The translations under genes and the position numbers were made by a program. The notes below the pieces were generated by a model. That model was not told where the DNA came from and ran no database searches. It saw only the letters and a list, made by a program, of their open reading frames with translations. Shown here piece after piece: positions 8,436 through 16,711 of a stretch of DNA of 48,463 nt. Within the stretch, counting starts at the first letter, position 1; the number at the start of each line of letters is the position of its first letter. The DNA is from Nocardioides sp. GTDB lineage: Bacteria; Actinomycetota; Actinomycetes; Propionibacteriales; Nocardioidaceae. The DNA is taken from contig JAOPXM010000122.1 of the NCBI GenBank assembly GCA_025965125.1, positions 1 through 48,463 on the forward strand, written 5' to 3'.

Positions 8436-9431
8436 TCAGTTCGGTGCGCCGAGGGCTCCGGCCAGCTGGCTGCGTGACGCGATTGCGAGCTTGCGATACA
8501 CGTGGGAGAGGTGCCACTCGACGGCTTTCACCGTCACCACGAGCTCCTCGGCGATCTGACGGTTGGTGAGACCGCTCGCGGCCAGCCGGGCCACCCGGCG
8601 TTCGGAGACGGTGAGGGCCGCCAGTGCCTCGCTCTGGGCGCCTGCCGGGGGCTCCCCGGCCCGCTCGAGCAGTCGGCGGACCCGGCCCTGCAGTGGCCAC
8701 AGCCCCTCCCGGCCGGCGTACTCGTCGGCGATGCGCAGCAGCATCAGCGCCTCGGCGGTGGCCGTGGTCGAGGGGTCGAGCAGCAGCAGTCCCGCGAGGT
8801 CGGTGTCGATCTGGGCGGACAGCCGGTCCGCACCCAGGCCGGCGAGTGCGGCCCGCGCCCGCCGGAGGATGGCGAGACGTTCCCCGCCGGGGTGGGCGGT
8901 GGCCATCGTGCGCAGTGCCTGGGCGACGGCGTACGACGATCCCGAGGCCAGCGCGGCCTCCAGGTGTGCGTCGGCCAGGTCCGACGCGGCCCGGCGGAGC
9001 CCGGCGCGGACGAGCGCCAGCACGGCCCCCGAGCGCCACGGGACGAGGTCGAGGTGGTCGGCGGAGTCGTCGACGAGCTGGCCGGCCGCCCGGAAGTGCT
9101 CGACTGCGAGCTCGGGGTTCCCCGCAGCCGACGCGACCTCTCCCGCGGCGTGGTGGGCGAGGCCGCCGGGCAGTCCGGGCAGGTCGAGGTACGGCGTCAG
9201 CTCGTCGCGGAGAGCGGTCGCCTCCGAGAGGTCCCCTCGGGCCAGGTGACAGTCGATGGTCGCCGCGATCATGCTGGCGCGCTCTTCGTCACCCCGGGCC
9301 GCAGCCGTCTCGGCAACGAGCTGGCCCAGAGCCTCGGTGATGCGGCCCTGCCGCATCAGCACACGCACCGTGGCAAGGGCAGCCCAGGGAGTCCGGAGGG
9401 ACGGAGGGAATGACCCCTCGGCAGCCAGCAT
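8436..9431 (-). CDS. LuxR-family regulator without an ATPase domain
   Basis: A 331-residue protein with a C-terminal LuxR-type helix-turn-helix (LTVSERRVARLAASGLTNRQ onward, roughly residues 272-327) that would bind DNA. The preceding 250 residues are alanine- and leucine-rich helices resembling the TPR-like region of LAL/MalT regulators. Full-length LAL proteins are about 900 residues and begin with an AAA-type ATPase; none is encoded here, and the gene upstream is unrelated, so this is a naturally short form or an ancient truncation. It starts 10 bases after the stop of the TIGR03086 gene and has no clear ribosome-binding site, so it is probably the third gene of the sigma-factor operon. 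Confidence 0.8.
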   Translation of the reverse strand: MLAAEGSFPPSLRTPWAALATVRVLMRQGRITEALGQLVAETAAARGDEERASMIAATIDCHLARGDLSEATALRDELTPYLDLPGLPGGLAHHAAGEVASAAGNPELAVEHFRAAGQLVDDSADHLDLVPWRSGAVLALVRAGLRRAASDLADAHLEAALASGSSYAVAQALRTMATAHPGGERLAILRRARAALAGLGADRLSAQIDTDLAGLLLLDPSTTATAEALMLLRIADEYAGREGLWPLQGRVRRLLERAGEPPAGAQSEALAALTVSERRVARLAASGLTNRQIAEELVVTVKAVEWHLSHVYRKLAIASRSQLAGALGAPN

Positions 9432-9441
9432 GGCCGACAGG

Positions 9442-10053
9442 CTAGGAAGCCACGTCCGGGAGCGTGTTGGAATCGCCGGGAATTTGCCCAGGTGGACCAG
9501 TCAGGTGACGCCCCAGATAGGCAAGCAGGCGGATGTCGTGCGATGCGCCGGCCGGGATGGGTCGGGGATGGTCGAAGCGGGTGCCCCGGTCGGTGGGGTC
9601 CACGACCTGCTGGGCGATGCGCAGAAGCCCGGCGGCGAGCTCATCAGGGATCCGCGCGGTTCGACCGGTGGCCTGGGAGACGTCCCAGCCGTGGACCGTG
9701 ATCTCGAGGGCAGCGGTGCCGACCAGCAGGCCGGGGTCGAGGCCTCGGTCGCCGACAACAACCTCGGTCGGGGTGGCCCGGATCCAGGCTCCCAACAGGG
9801 CGCACGCCTTCTCGCGCAACACGTCGACCTGGTCCGATGCCGGACCCGGAGGGTCCACCTGAACCGAGCCCGAGGCCGCCTCGGTGAACGCGTCGAGTGC
9901 GTCCTCCATGTGGGACAGGAGGTGCCCGAGCGACCAGGCCGAGCACGGCGTCGGCCGCGTCAGGGTCTCGTGGGTGACGTCCGCGAGGGCGACGCGGGTG
10001 AAGGCCAGGGCCCGGTCCAGCAGCTCGACGGCTTCGCCGAGCCCGGCGTTCAC
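9442..10053 (-). CDS. TIGR03086 / mycothiol maleylpyruvate isomerase-like protein
   Basis: A 203-residue DinB-like four-helix protein of the mycothiol-dependent isomerase N-terminal type (TIGR03086). The characteristic PTPCSAWSLGHLLSHM near residues 30-45 provides metal-binding histidines, and VGTAALEITVHGWDVSQATG lies in the middle with a further conserved histidine. Family members are thought to be metal- and mycothiol-dependent enzymes, but most are uncharacterised. The GTG start at 10053 overlaps the sigma-factor stop as GTGA, so translation is probably coupled. Its place between a sigma factor and a LuxR protein suggests a stress-response operon. Confidence 0.85.
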   Translation of the reverse strand: MNAGLGEAVELLDRALAFTRVALADVTHETLTRPTPCSAWSLGHLLSHMEDALDAFTEAASGSVQVDPPGPASDQVDVLREKACALLGAWIRATPTEVVVGDRGLDPGLLVGTAALEITVHGWDVSQATGRTARIPDELAAGLLRIAQQVVDPTDRGTRFDHPRPIPAGASHDIRLLAYLGRHLTGPPGQIPGDSNTLPDVAS

Positions 10054-11108
10054 CGGGTGTCCGCCCCGGGCTCGTAGTCGCCGGGCAGGCTCATCGGCAG
10101 CCCGAACTTCTCGAAGAGCCGGTGGTCGAAGAAGGCGGTGACATGTCGGACCCGATCGCCGGCCAGCTCGAGGACCTGAAGCTGGAATGGCGCGAAGTCG
10201 CCCTGCGCCGTGCGCATGTAGAGGCCGTACGCCGGTTGACCGTTCGCCTGCGTTGCCAGCATCGGCATGTCGCACGCCCCGCCCGGGCACTCGTTGCCGA
10301 TCAGCCACCCGATGGTCTCCGCACCACGGAACCAGCTGGTGAACGGCGGCATGTCCCACGTGGCCTCGGCGGTCAGGAGGCTGACGATCGTGTCGACGTC
10401 CTTGCGCCAGAACGCGTCGACGTACCTGTCGAGCAGCTGGCGCTGCGCCGCGTTGAGATCGGGCTGGACGGTCTCCTCGGTCAGCCCGCGCTCGGCGAGC
10501 TGGGCGTGCGCACGCTGGAGGGCGGAGTTCACGGCGGCGCTGGTGGTCTCCAGGGCCTCCGCGGTCTCGGCGGCGGACCACCGGAGCACGTCGCGCAGGA
10601 TCAGCACCGCGCGCTGCCGGGCCGGGAGGTGTTGCAGCGCGGCCACGAAGGCCAGCCGGATGGAGTCGCGTTCAGCGACCACGACGGCGGCGTCGGGCAC
10701 CGGCTCGAGCCAGGCGATCTCGTTGTTCTCCTCGAGCGCGTCGCCGGCCATGGCATCGGCGGTGCCGAGGCCCGCGGGAAGCGGCCGGCGGGGCCGGCCC
10801 TCGAGGTTGGTCAGGCAGTCGTTGGTGGCGATCCGGTAGAGCCACGTGCGCACCGACGAGCGACCCTGGAAGTCGGCCGAGGCCTTCCACGCGCGCAGGA
10901 ACGTCTCCTGGACCAGGTCCTCGGCCTCGTGGACCGATCCGCTCATCCGGTAGCAGTGGGCCAGCAGCTCGCGCTGGTAGCGCTGGGTCAGGGTCGGAAA
11001 GTCGTCGAGCTCGGCGGCCTTCGCGGCCTGTTCTTCGCTCGTCCGCTCGCTGGTGGGTCCGGTCGTCGTCACCAGTTCCGCTCCTCGCTCGGTTCGTGCC
11101 GTGGTCAT
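10050..11108 (-). CDS. ECF sigma factor, SigG/TIGR02960 type with SnoaL-like tail
   Basis: A 352-residue extracytoplasmic-function sigma factor. Region 2 is visible in CYRMSGSVHEAEDLVQETFL (residues about 53-72) and region 4 in LPARQRAVLILRDVLRWSAA followed by a helix-turn-helix (about 170-205). Unlike classical ECF factors it has a C-terminal extension of about 130 residues that looks like a SnoaL/NTF2 fold (LLDRYVDAFWRKDVDTIVSL). This is the SigG/SigJ-like architecture in which the tail, not a membrane anti-sigma factor, is thought to modulate activity. No anti-sigma gene is adjacent. GAGGAG lies 7 bases before the ATG. It heads an operon with the TIGR03086 and LuxR genes. Confidence 0.9.
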   Translation of the reverse strand: MTTARTERGAELVTTTGPTSERTSEEQAAKAAELDDFPTLTQRYQRELLAHCYRMSGSVHEAEDLVQETFLRAWKASADFQGRSSVRTWLYRIATNDCLTNLEGRPRRPLPAGLGTADAMAGDALEENNEIAWLEPVPDAAVVVAERDSIRLAFVAALQHLPARQRAVLILRDVLRWSAAETAEALETTSAAVNSALQRAHAQLAERGLTEETVQPDLNAAQRQLLDRYVDAFWRKDVDTIVSLLTAEATWDMPPFTSWFRGAETIGWLIGNECPGGACDMPMLATQANGQPAYGLYMRTAQGDFAPFQLQVLELAGDRVRHVTAFFDHRLFEKFGLPMSLPGDYEPGADTR

Positions 11109-11205
11109 GCTCCGCTCCTCGCGTCGCCCAGTCTGCCTGTCCTATGGACCGGCGTCGACGCGGGAACTCATCGGTCGCCGGCCGGAAGACGCTGGGGGCG
11201 GCGGC

Positions 11206-12753
11206 TCAGGCGTGGTGGAGCCCCGACGCCGCGCTCCCGACGATCGACAGGGCCCGCTCGGCGGCGGGTCGAGCCAGCTCCCGGTCAACCGGGACGAGGC
11301 CGATCCGGGTGCGGCGGTCGAGCAGGTCGTCAACGTCCGCGGCGCCCTCGTGGGTGACCCCGAAGAGCAGCTCGGCGAGCGTGACGGGGACTCCCTCGGC
11401 GATCGGCGCCAGCAGCTCGTCGTCGCCGAGCCCGCTGACCTCGCGGGCGCTGGCGAGGACCAGCTCGGCCTCCGTGCCGTAGCGACGCACCAGCCGGGCC
11501 GGTTGCTCGAGGGTGGCCAGCACGGTGCGCGGGGCGGCGCCCAGGATGGGAAGCCTGCGGGTGCGGCAGGCGCCGGCCCCCAGGCGGCCCTGGGCGACAG
11601 CGGCGTCGACCGCGTCCTCCGCCATCTGGCGGTACGTCGTCAGCTTGCCGCCGACGACCGTCACCACGCCCGTCGAGCTGGTGAGCACGGCGTGCTTGCG
11701 GGACAGGTCGGCAGTGGAGCCGTCGGCGCTGTCGATGAGCGGCCTCAACCCGGCGTACGCCCCGACGACGTCGGAGCGGTGCAGTGGGCGGGCGAACGCC
11801 GCGGACACCACGTCGAGCAGGAAGCCGATCTCGGGCTCGGTCGGGGTGGGTACGTCGGGGATCGGGCCGTCCGCCGCCTCGTCGGTGAGGCCGACGTAGA
11901 TGGTGCCGTCGGGCTGCGGGAGCACCAGGACGAACCGATTGCTCGCCCCCGGCACGGGGGCGAACACTGAGCACTGCAGTCCCGGCAGCGACTCGGCGCG
12001 AAGCACCAGGTGGGTGCCCCGGCTGGGACGCAGGGCGATGTCGTCGACGAGCTCACCGGCCCAGACGCCCGTGGCGTTGATGACGGCTCCGGCCGACACG
12101 GCGGTGGTCGACCCGGTCAGCTCGTCGCGGAGCTCGACGCCGGTGCCGGTCGCCGACAGGACGCGCGCCCGGGTCCGGACGTGGGCGCCGTACGACGCTG
12201 CGGTGCGGGCGATCGTGATGACCAGCCGGGCGTCGTCCTCGAGCTGCCCGTCCCAGGAGAGCAGGCCGCCGCGCAGCCCCGGCCGACGCAGTCCGGGAGC
12301 AAGGGACAGCGCTTCGGTGGCCGACAGCCGGCGCGGCCTCGGCAGGGTCTCCGCGTCCGTGCGGGCGCCGCGGCGGAGCAGGTCGCCGGCCGCGAGCCCG
12401 GCGCGGGTCATCAGCGACTGGGTAGGGGAGACGCTGGAGTTCAGGGGCACCAGGATCGGCATCGCGTGCGACAGGTGTGGAGCGGTGACCTCCATCAGGA
12501 TGCCGCGCTCGACGGCGCTCTCGTGAGCCACTCCGATCTGACCCTGGGCGAGGTAGCGCAGCCCGCCGTGGACCATCTTCGAGGACCACCGCGAGGTGCC
12601 GAACGCCATGTCGTGGGCGTCGACCGCGAGCACGGACAGGCCGCGCGTCGCGGCGTCGAGGGCGACGCCGACGCCGGTGATGCCGAGGCCGATGACGACG
12701 ACGTCGACCTCGGTCGGCGCGCCGGCGAGTCCGGGAGCGATCGTCTGCGTCAT
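11206..12753 (-). CDS. glpD: Glycerol-3-phosphate dehydrogenase (FAD)
   Basis: A 515-residue flavoenzyme that oxidises sn-glycerol 3-phosphate to dihydroxyacetone phosphate at the membrane and passes electrons to quinone. The FAD site VVIGLGITGVGVALDAATRG lies near residues 19-38. The GlpD signature GTSRWSSKMVHGGLRYLAQG follows, and GGKLTTYRQMAEDA lies near residue 385. A C-terminal DAO_C domain is present. The ATG at 12753 overlaps the stop of the TetR gene as ATGA, so the two are co-expressed. The divergent neighbour resembles alkyl-DHAP synthase, which uses a DHAP derivative, so the locus appears to balance glycerol-phosphate, DHAP and lipid synthesis. Confidence 0.93.
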   Translation of the reverse strand: MTQTIAPGLAGAPTEVDVVVIGLGITGVGVALDAATRGLSVLAVDAHDMAFGTSRWSSKMVHGGLRYLAQGQIGVAHESAVERGILMEVTAPHLSHAMPILVPLNSSVSPTQSLMTRAGLAAGDLLRRGARTDAETLPRPRRLSATEALSLAPGLRRPGLRGGLLSWDGQLEDDARLVITIARTAASYGAHVRTRARVLSATGTGVELRDELTGSTTAVSAGAVINATGVWAGELVDDIALRPSRGTHLVLRAESLPGLQCSVFAPVPGASNRFVLVLPQPDGTIYVGLTDEAADGPIPDVPTPTEPEIGFLLDVVSAAFARPLHRSDVVGAYAGLRPLIDSADGSTADLSRKHAVLTSSTGVVTVVGGKLTTYRQMAEDAVDAAVAQGRLGAGACRTRRLPILGAAPRTVLATLEQPARLVRRYGTEAELVLASAREVSGLGDDELLAPIAEGVPVTLAELLFGVTHEGAADVDDLLDRRTRIGLVPVDRELARPAAERALSIVGSAASGLHHA

Positions 12754-13370
12754 GGCTGGAGGGTCCTGGTGAGGAGGGTGGCGAGCTCGTCGTCGAGCTC
12801 GGTCTCGGAGACGGCGTCGTCGACCATCGTGTGGGCGGACAGGACGAATCCGTGGGCGGCGAGTAGCAGGCTTCGGGCGATCGCGGTGGGGTTGCCCGGC
12901 CGGACCTCTCCGGCGGCCTGTCCGGCCCGGATGGCCTCGGTGGTGAGGGCGAGGATCAGGTCCTGCGAGCGGCCCCGCCGGGAGAGGAGGTAGGGGAGGA
13001 GCAGCTCGGGGTCGAGCTCTACGATCCGCACGAACAGCTCGTTGTCCCGCAGGATCCGGACGGTCCCGACGATGTCGCCGACCAGTCGCTCGATGGCGGG
13101 CGCCGAGGAGTCCTCCTCGGCCACCTGGGCTGTCACGACGCCCGCCCACTCCCTCGTCATCAGGTCGCCGAGCAGCTGCTGCATGTCCGACCAGGTGCGG
13201 TAGATGGTCATCCGGGACACGCCCGCCCGGCGGGCCACCTCGGTGAGTGTCGTACGCCTCCAGCCGACGTCGAGGATGCACGCGCGGGCGGCGTCGAGGT
13301 AGCCGTCGCGTGGGCTGTCGGGCTCCTGGTCCGACCTGTCAAGACCGGTGTTGTGACGAAGTGACGTCAT
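12750..13370 (-). CDS. TetR-family transcriptional repressor
   Basis: A 206-residue TetR-type regulator. The N-terminal helix-turn-helix reads TLTEVARRAGVSRMTIYRTW at residues about 41-60, and the rest is a helical ligand-binding domain (AAHGFVLSAHTMVDDAVSET near the end). The ATG at 13370 lies inside a palindrome shared with the divergent flavoprotein gene, so it very likely represses both directions. TACAGT lies 7 bases before the ATG and no ribosome-binding site is seen, so the mRNA would be leaderless. A TetR gene holds the same position in the M. tuberculosis glpD1 locus (Rv2250c, from memory). The ligand is unknown; a lipid or acyl-CoA would suit the neighbours. Confidence 0.9.
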   Translation of the reverse strand: MTSLRHNTGLDRSDQEPDSPRDGYLDAARACILDVGWRRTTLTEVARRAGVSRMTIYRTWSDMQQLLGDLMTREWAGVVTAQVAEEDSSAPAIERLVGDIVGTVRILRDNELFVRIVELDPELLLPYLLSRRGRSQDLILALTTEAIRAGQAAGEVRPGNPTAIARSLLLAAHGFVLSAHTMVDDAVSETELDDELATLLTRTLQP

Positions 13371-13390
13371 GTGTCACACTGTAACACATG
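13368..13390. promoter_or_regulatory. TetR operator candidate covering both divergent start codons
   Basis: The 23 bases between and including the two divergent ATGs form an imperfect palindrome: CATGTGT at one end and ACACATG at the other, with TGTnACA-type half sites inside. The outer bases of the palindrome are the start codons themselves. Only 17 bases separate the two genes, so this must hold both promoters or the promoters extend into the genes. Confidence 0.6.
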
Positions 13391-14968
13391 GTCAAGATCG
13401 AGACAGTCGAGATGCACCCCCAGCGCTGGGGCGACCCGGCCGCCGCCGCACCCCTGCCCGAGTCCGCCCGCGGGCTGATCGAGATGGCGTTCGGCATCGA
13501 CGAGCGGCCGGCCGTGGCTGAGGTCGTGCTGCCGGAGGCGGACATCGATCCGGCACTCCTCGACGGGCTGCGCGACCTGCTCGGTCCCGACCACGTGCTC
13601 ACCGACGACGAGGCCCGCCGCCTCCGCACTCGCGGCAAGTCCACACCGGACCTGCTGCGAGCCAGGACAGGTGACCTGTCCGACGCCCCCGACGCCGTGC
13701 TGCGCCCCGGCACGCACGAGGACGTTGCCGGGATCCTCGCCTTCGCCGTCGAGCACCACCTCGCGGTCGTCCCCTTCGGTGGTGGTACGTCGGTCACCGG
13801 CGGCCTGGTTGCGCGACGTGAGGGCTACGCCGGTCTGCTCTCGCTGGACCTGTTGCGAATGAAGCGCCTGCTCGCGGTCGACCACGTCTCGATGACCGCC
13901 GTCCTCGAGCCGGGTCTGCGCGGTCCCGAGGCCGAGGCGCTGCTCGCAGCCGAGGGGCTGACGCTCGGCCACTACCCACAGTCGTTCGAGTACGCCACGA
14001 TCGGCGGCTTCGCAGCCACCCGCTCCAGCGGCCAGTCGAGCGCCGGTTACGGCCGCTTCGACGCCCTGGTCGTCGGCCTCCGGGTGGCCACCCCGGTCGG
14101 CGAGCTGGTCCTCGGAAGTGCACCCGCCAATGCCGCCGGCCCCGACCTGCGCGAGCTGGTGCTGGGCTCGGAAGGCACGTTCGGCGTCATCACGTCCGTG
14201 ACCGTCCGGGTGCGCAAGCTCCCGGCCCGGAAGGTCTACGAGGGCTGGCGCTGGCCGTCCTTCGAGACCGGTGCCGACGCGATGCGCACCCTGGCCCAGT
14301 CCGGGTTGCTGCCCACGGTGATCCGGCTCTCCGACGAGTCCGAGACCGCGATCAACCTTGCCCGACCCGACGAGATCGGGGGCGAGACGGCAGGCGGCTG
14401 CATGATGATCACCGGCTACGAGGGCGAGCTCGGAGTCGTCGCCGCCCGTCGCCGCGAGGTGAGCGACCTGCTCACCGGGCTCGGCGGTGTCTGCCTCGGC
14501 GAGGAACCGGGCCGGTCCTGGTCGCACGGGCGGTTCAACGCGCCGTACCTGCGCGACTCGCTGCTCGATGTCGGCGTGCTCGTAGAGACGCTCGAGACCG
14601 CGACGTTCTGGTCCAACCGGGACCGCCTCTACGCCGACGTGAAGGCCGCCCTGGAGACCACCCTGGGGGAGGGCACGCTGGTGCTCTGCCACATCTCGCA
14701 CGTCTATGAGACCGGCTGCTCGCTCTACTTCACCGTGGCGACCAAGGAGGGTCCGGAGCCGGTCGAGCAGTGGCTCAAGGCCAAGGCCGCGGCCAGCGAC
14801 GCGATGATGGCGGCCGGTGCGACCATCACCCACCACCACGCCGTCGGCACGGACCACAAGCCGTGGCTCGCCATGGAGATCGGTGAGGTCGGTGTCTCGA
14901 TCCTGCGCGCGGTCAAGGCCGACCTCGATCCGAGTGGCGTCCTCAACCCGGGGGTCCTGATCCCGTGA
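13388..14968 (+). CDS. FAD-binding oxidase, alkyl-DHAP synthase-like
   Basis: A 526-residue flavoprotein of the VAO/PCMH family, close to alkyldihydroxyacetonephosphate synthase. The FAD PP-loop VVPFGGGTSVTGG lies near residues 131-143, followed by the YATIGGFAATRSSGQSS region. The His triad H482-H484 in ITHHHAVGTDH is the hallmark of the AGPS branch, which swaps the acyl chain of acyl-DHAP for a fatty alcohol to make ether lipids. Whether this bacterial enzyme does so is unproven. The divergent position opposite TetR-glpD and the GTGA overlap with a lipid kinase match Rv2251 and its neighbours in M. tuberculosis (from memory). ATG 13388 is used; ATG 13412 is an alternative that would leave space for a leader. 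Confidence 0.85.
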   Translation: MVKIETVEMHPQRWGDPAAAAPLPESARGLIEMAFGIDERPAVAEVVLPEADIDPALLDGLRDLLGPDHVLTDDEARRLRTRGKSTPDLLRARTGDLSDAPDAVLRPGTHEDVAGILAFAVEHHLAVVPFGGGTSVTGGLVARREGYAGLLSLDLLRMKRLLAVDHVSMTAVLEPGLRGPEAEALLAAEGLTLGHYPQSFEYATIGGFAATRSSGQSSAGYGRFDALVVGLRVATPVGELVLGSAPANAAGPDLRELVLGSEGTFGVITSVTVRVRKLPARKVYEGWRWPSFETGADAMRTLAQSGLLPTVIRLSDESETAINLARPDEIGGETAGGCMMITGYEGELGVVAARRREVSDLLTGLGGVCLGEEPGRSWSHGRFNAPYLRDSLLDVGVLVETLETATFWSNRDRLYADVKAALETTLGEGTLVLCHISHVYETGCSLYFTVATKEGPEPVEQWLKAKAAASDAMMAAGATITHHHAVGTDHKPWLAMEIGEVGVSILRAVKADLDPSGVLNPGVLIP

Positions 14969-15885
14969 GCACCGTCAGCACCCGATCCTTCACGTTCCTG
15001 GTCAACCCCGCCTCGGGCGGCGGCGCCGCTCCGGAGACCGTCGTTCCCGTCGCCCGGCTGCTGCGCGAGGCGGGCTCCACGGTCGACGTGACGTACTCAC
15101 CAGGTCCGCGGGCCATGGGCGACCTGGTCGCTGCCGCCATCGCTCGCGGAGACGTCGTGGTCTCCGTCGGCGGCGACGGGATGCTGTCGTCGCTGGCCGG
15201 CGTGGTCTCCGCGGCGGGCGGCACTCTCGCGCTGCTCCCGGCGGGACGCGGCAACGACTTCGCCCGGATGCTCGGGCTTCCCGACCACCCCCGGGGACAG
15301 GCCGAGCTGCTGCTCGAGGGCGCGGTGCGCCCCGTCGACCTGCTCTCCTTCACCGTCCCCGGCGCCGCACCACGGGTGATCGCAGGCTCCGTCTACTGCG
15401 GCGTCGACGCTCGCGCCGCCGAGCTCGTCGACCGGATGCGCTGGGTGCCCAAGAAGCTGCAGTACCCGTACGCCGCGGTCCGCGCGCTGGCGTCCTACCA
15501 GCCCGGGCAGTTCCGGGTCTCGGTCGACGGTGACACGCGGTCGTACTCCGCGGCGTCGGTCGTCGTCGCCAACTCGGCGTACTACGGCAAGGGCATGCGC
15601 ATCGCGCCGTCGGCGTCGGTCGACGACGGGCTGCTCGACGTCGTGGTCATCGAGGCCACGTCCCGGCTCGCGTTGGTCCGCTCGCTGCCCAAGGTCTACG
15701 ACGGCGCGCACGTCGCGCTGCCCGAGGTGACCGTGCTCACCGGGCGGCGGGTGGAGATCTCGGGCACGTCCCGCGCCCCGATCGCCGTCGGTGGCGACGG
15801 CGAGCCGCTCGGCGCGCTGCCCCCTCGACCCGAGTCACCCGCCGTCGTCGAGCTGGTTCCCGGGGCGCTGCGGATCATCCGTTGA
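14965..15885 (+). CDS. Diacylglycerol kinase-family lipid kinase
   Basis: A 306-residue member of the DAG kinase catalytic family (DgkB/YegS type), which phosphorylates diacylglycerol or related lipids with ATP. The nucleotide-binding SVGGDGMLSSLAG sits near residues 69-81, and LPAGRGNDFARMLGLP follows near 92-107. The C-terminal half carries the usual beta-sandwich ending IAVGGDGEPL. The GTG start overlaps the upstream TGA as GTGA, indicating coupling to the flavoprotein. M. tuberculosis Rv2252, a DAG kinase-like protein, occupies the same place (from memory). Together the two enzymes suggest synthesis of an ether or phosphatidic-acid-type lipid. Confidence 0.9.
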   Translation: MSTVSTRSFTFLVNPASGGGAAPETVVPVARLLREAGSTVDVTYSPGPRAMGDLVAAAIARGDVVVSVGGDGMLSSLAGVVSAAGGTLALLPAGRGNDFARMLGLPDHPRGQAELLLEGAVRPVDLLSFTVPGAAPRVIAGSVYCGVDARAAELVDRMRWVPKKLQYPYAAVRALASYQPGQFRVSVDGDTRSYSAASVVVANSAYYGKGMRIAPSASVDDGLLDVVVIEATSRLALVRSLPKVYDGAHVALPEVTVLTGRRVEISGTSRAPIAVGGDGEPLGALPPRPESPAVVELVPGALRIIR

Positions 15886-15920
15886 GCTGGCCTCGCCACG
15901 CTGTCCTACCGGTCCTACCG

Positions 15921-15983
15921 GCGCAATCGCGCGGTTGTGACAGGCTCTCGCGACCCGAACCTGTCCTAGCCGCGCGATTGCGC
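15921..15983. terminator. Bidirectional hairpin between the lipid kinase and pirin genes
   Basis: Two 24-base arms (15921-15944 and 15960-15983) are inverted with 21 of 24 matches, starting with GCGCAATCGCGCGG. They lie between convergent genes, 35 bases after the kinase stop and 11 bases after the pirin stop. A tandem 9-mer, GTCCTACCG twice (15903-15920), precedes the left arm. Confidence 0.65.
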
Positions 15984-15994
15984 TGGTTCGACGG

Positions 15995-16711
15995 TCAGCC
16001 GGTGAACGTCCAGAGCAGCAGCTCGGTGGGAACGGCAGCCGTGACCTCGATGCCCGGGTGGTCGGTCAGCAGGAACGCGTCCCCCGCGGAGAGCGGCTCG
16101 GCCAGCGAGGAGCGGGTCAGGGCGCCCCGGGAGACGAACAGGTGCTGCCGCTCGGCGTCCGGGAGCGAGGTCGTCGCGCCCGCTTCGAGCCGCACTGCCC
16201 AGAAGGATGCGGACGAGGTGCCGATGCGCACCGGAGCCGCAGGATCCTGACCCGACGCCACGAGCGTCCAGGCGCCGGTCTCCAGGTGCACCGGTGCCAC
16301 GACGTACGACGGCTGCGTCGACGTCTCGTCGGGTGTGAGCCGGACCTGGACGAACCGGGTGATCCCGATCCCGGTGGCCGCGATCTCGCTGTGCGACACC
16401 CCGGAGCCGGCGGACAGGACCTGCACGAAGCCCGGCGCCAGGCGGCCGGTGTGAGAAGCCGACCCGACTGCGTGGGAGTGCTCGAGCACCCCGTCCAGGA
16501 CCCACGTCACGATCTCGGTGTCCCGGTGCTCGTGCTCCGGGAAGCCACGTCCGCCACCCAGCGAGTGCTCGTCGTGACACACCATCGGGCCGAAGCCCAC
16601 GTGCTCCGGGTCGTAGTGCTCGCCGAACGAGAACGCGTGCCGGGTATCTCGGCCCTCGGCCCTTGTCACGAAACGAGCCGAAGCCCGACGAATCTCGACA
16701 CTCACGGTCAT
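15995..16711 (-). CDS. Pirin-family protein
   Basis: A 238-residue bicupin pirin. Metal-ligand positions are visible in FPEHEHRDTEIVTWVLDG (near residues 52-70) and VLEHSHAVG, with SAGSGVSHSE about 30 residues later, as in human and bacterial pirins. Pirins bind iron and some have quercetinase activity; others act as regulators. The ATG at 16711 overlaps the ATG of the divergent beta-glucosidase gene, and no ribosome-binding site precedes it. A GTG two codons in (MTVSVE) is an alternative start. Bacterial pirins often respond to oxidative stress, but no regulator site was identified here. Confidence 0.88.
   Translation of the reverse strand: MTVSVEIRRASARFVTRAEGRDTRHAFSFGEHYDPEHVGFGPMVCHDEHSLGGGRGFPEHEHRDTEIVTWVLDGVLEHSHAVGSASHTGRLAPGFVQVLSAGSGVSHSEIAATGIGITRFVQVRLTPDETSTQPSYVVAPVHLETGAWTLVASGQDPAAPVRIGTSSASFWAVRLEAGATTSLPDAERQHLFVSRGALTRSSLAEPLSAGDAFLLTDHPGIEVTAAVPTELLLWTFTG

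Noticed and set aside
8436..9431. Frameshifted remnant of a full-length LAL regulator
   Set aside because: No ATPase-like sequence lies upstream in any frame; the adjacent TIGR03086 gene is intact, so the short form is probably genuine.
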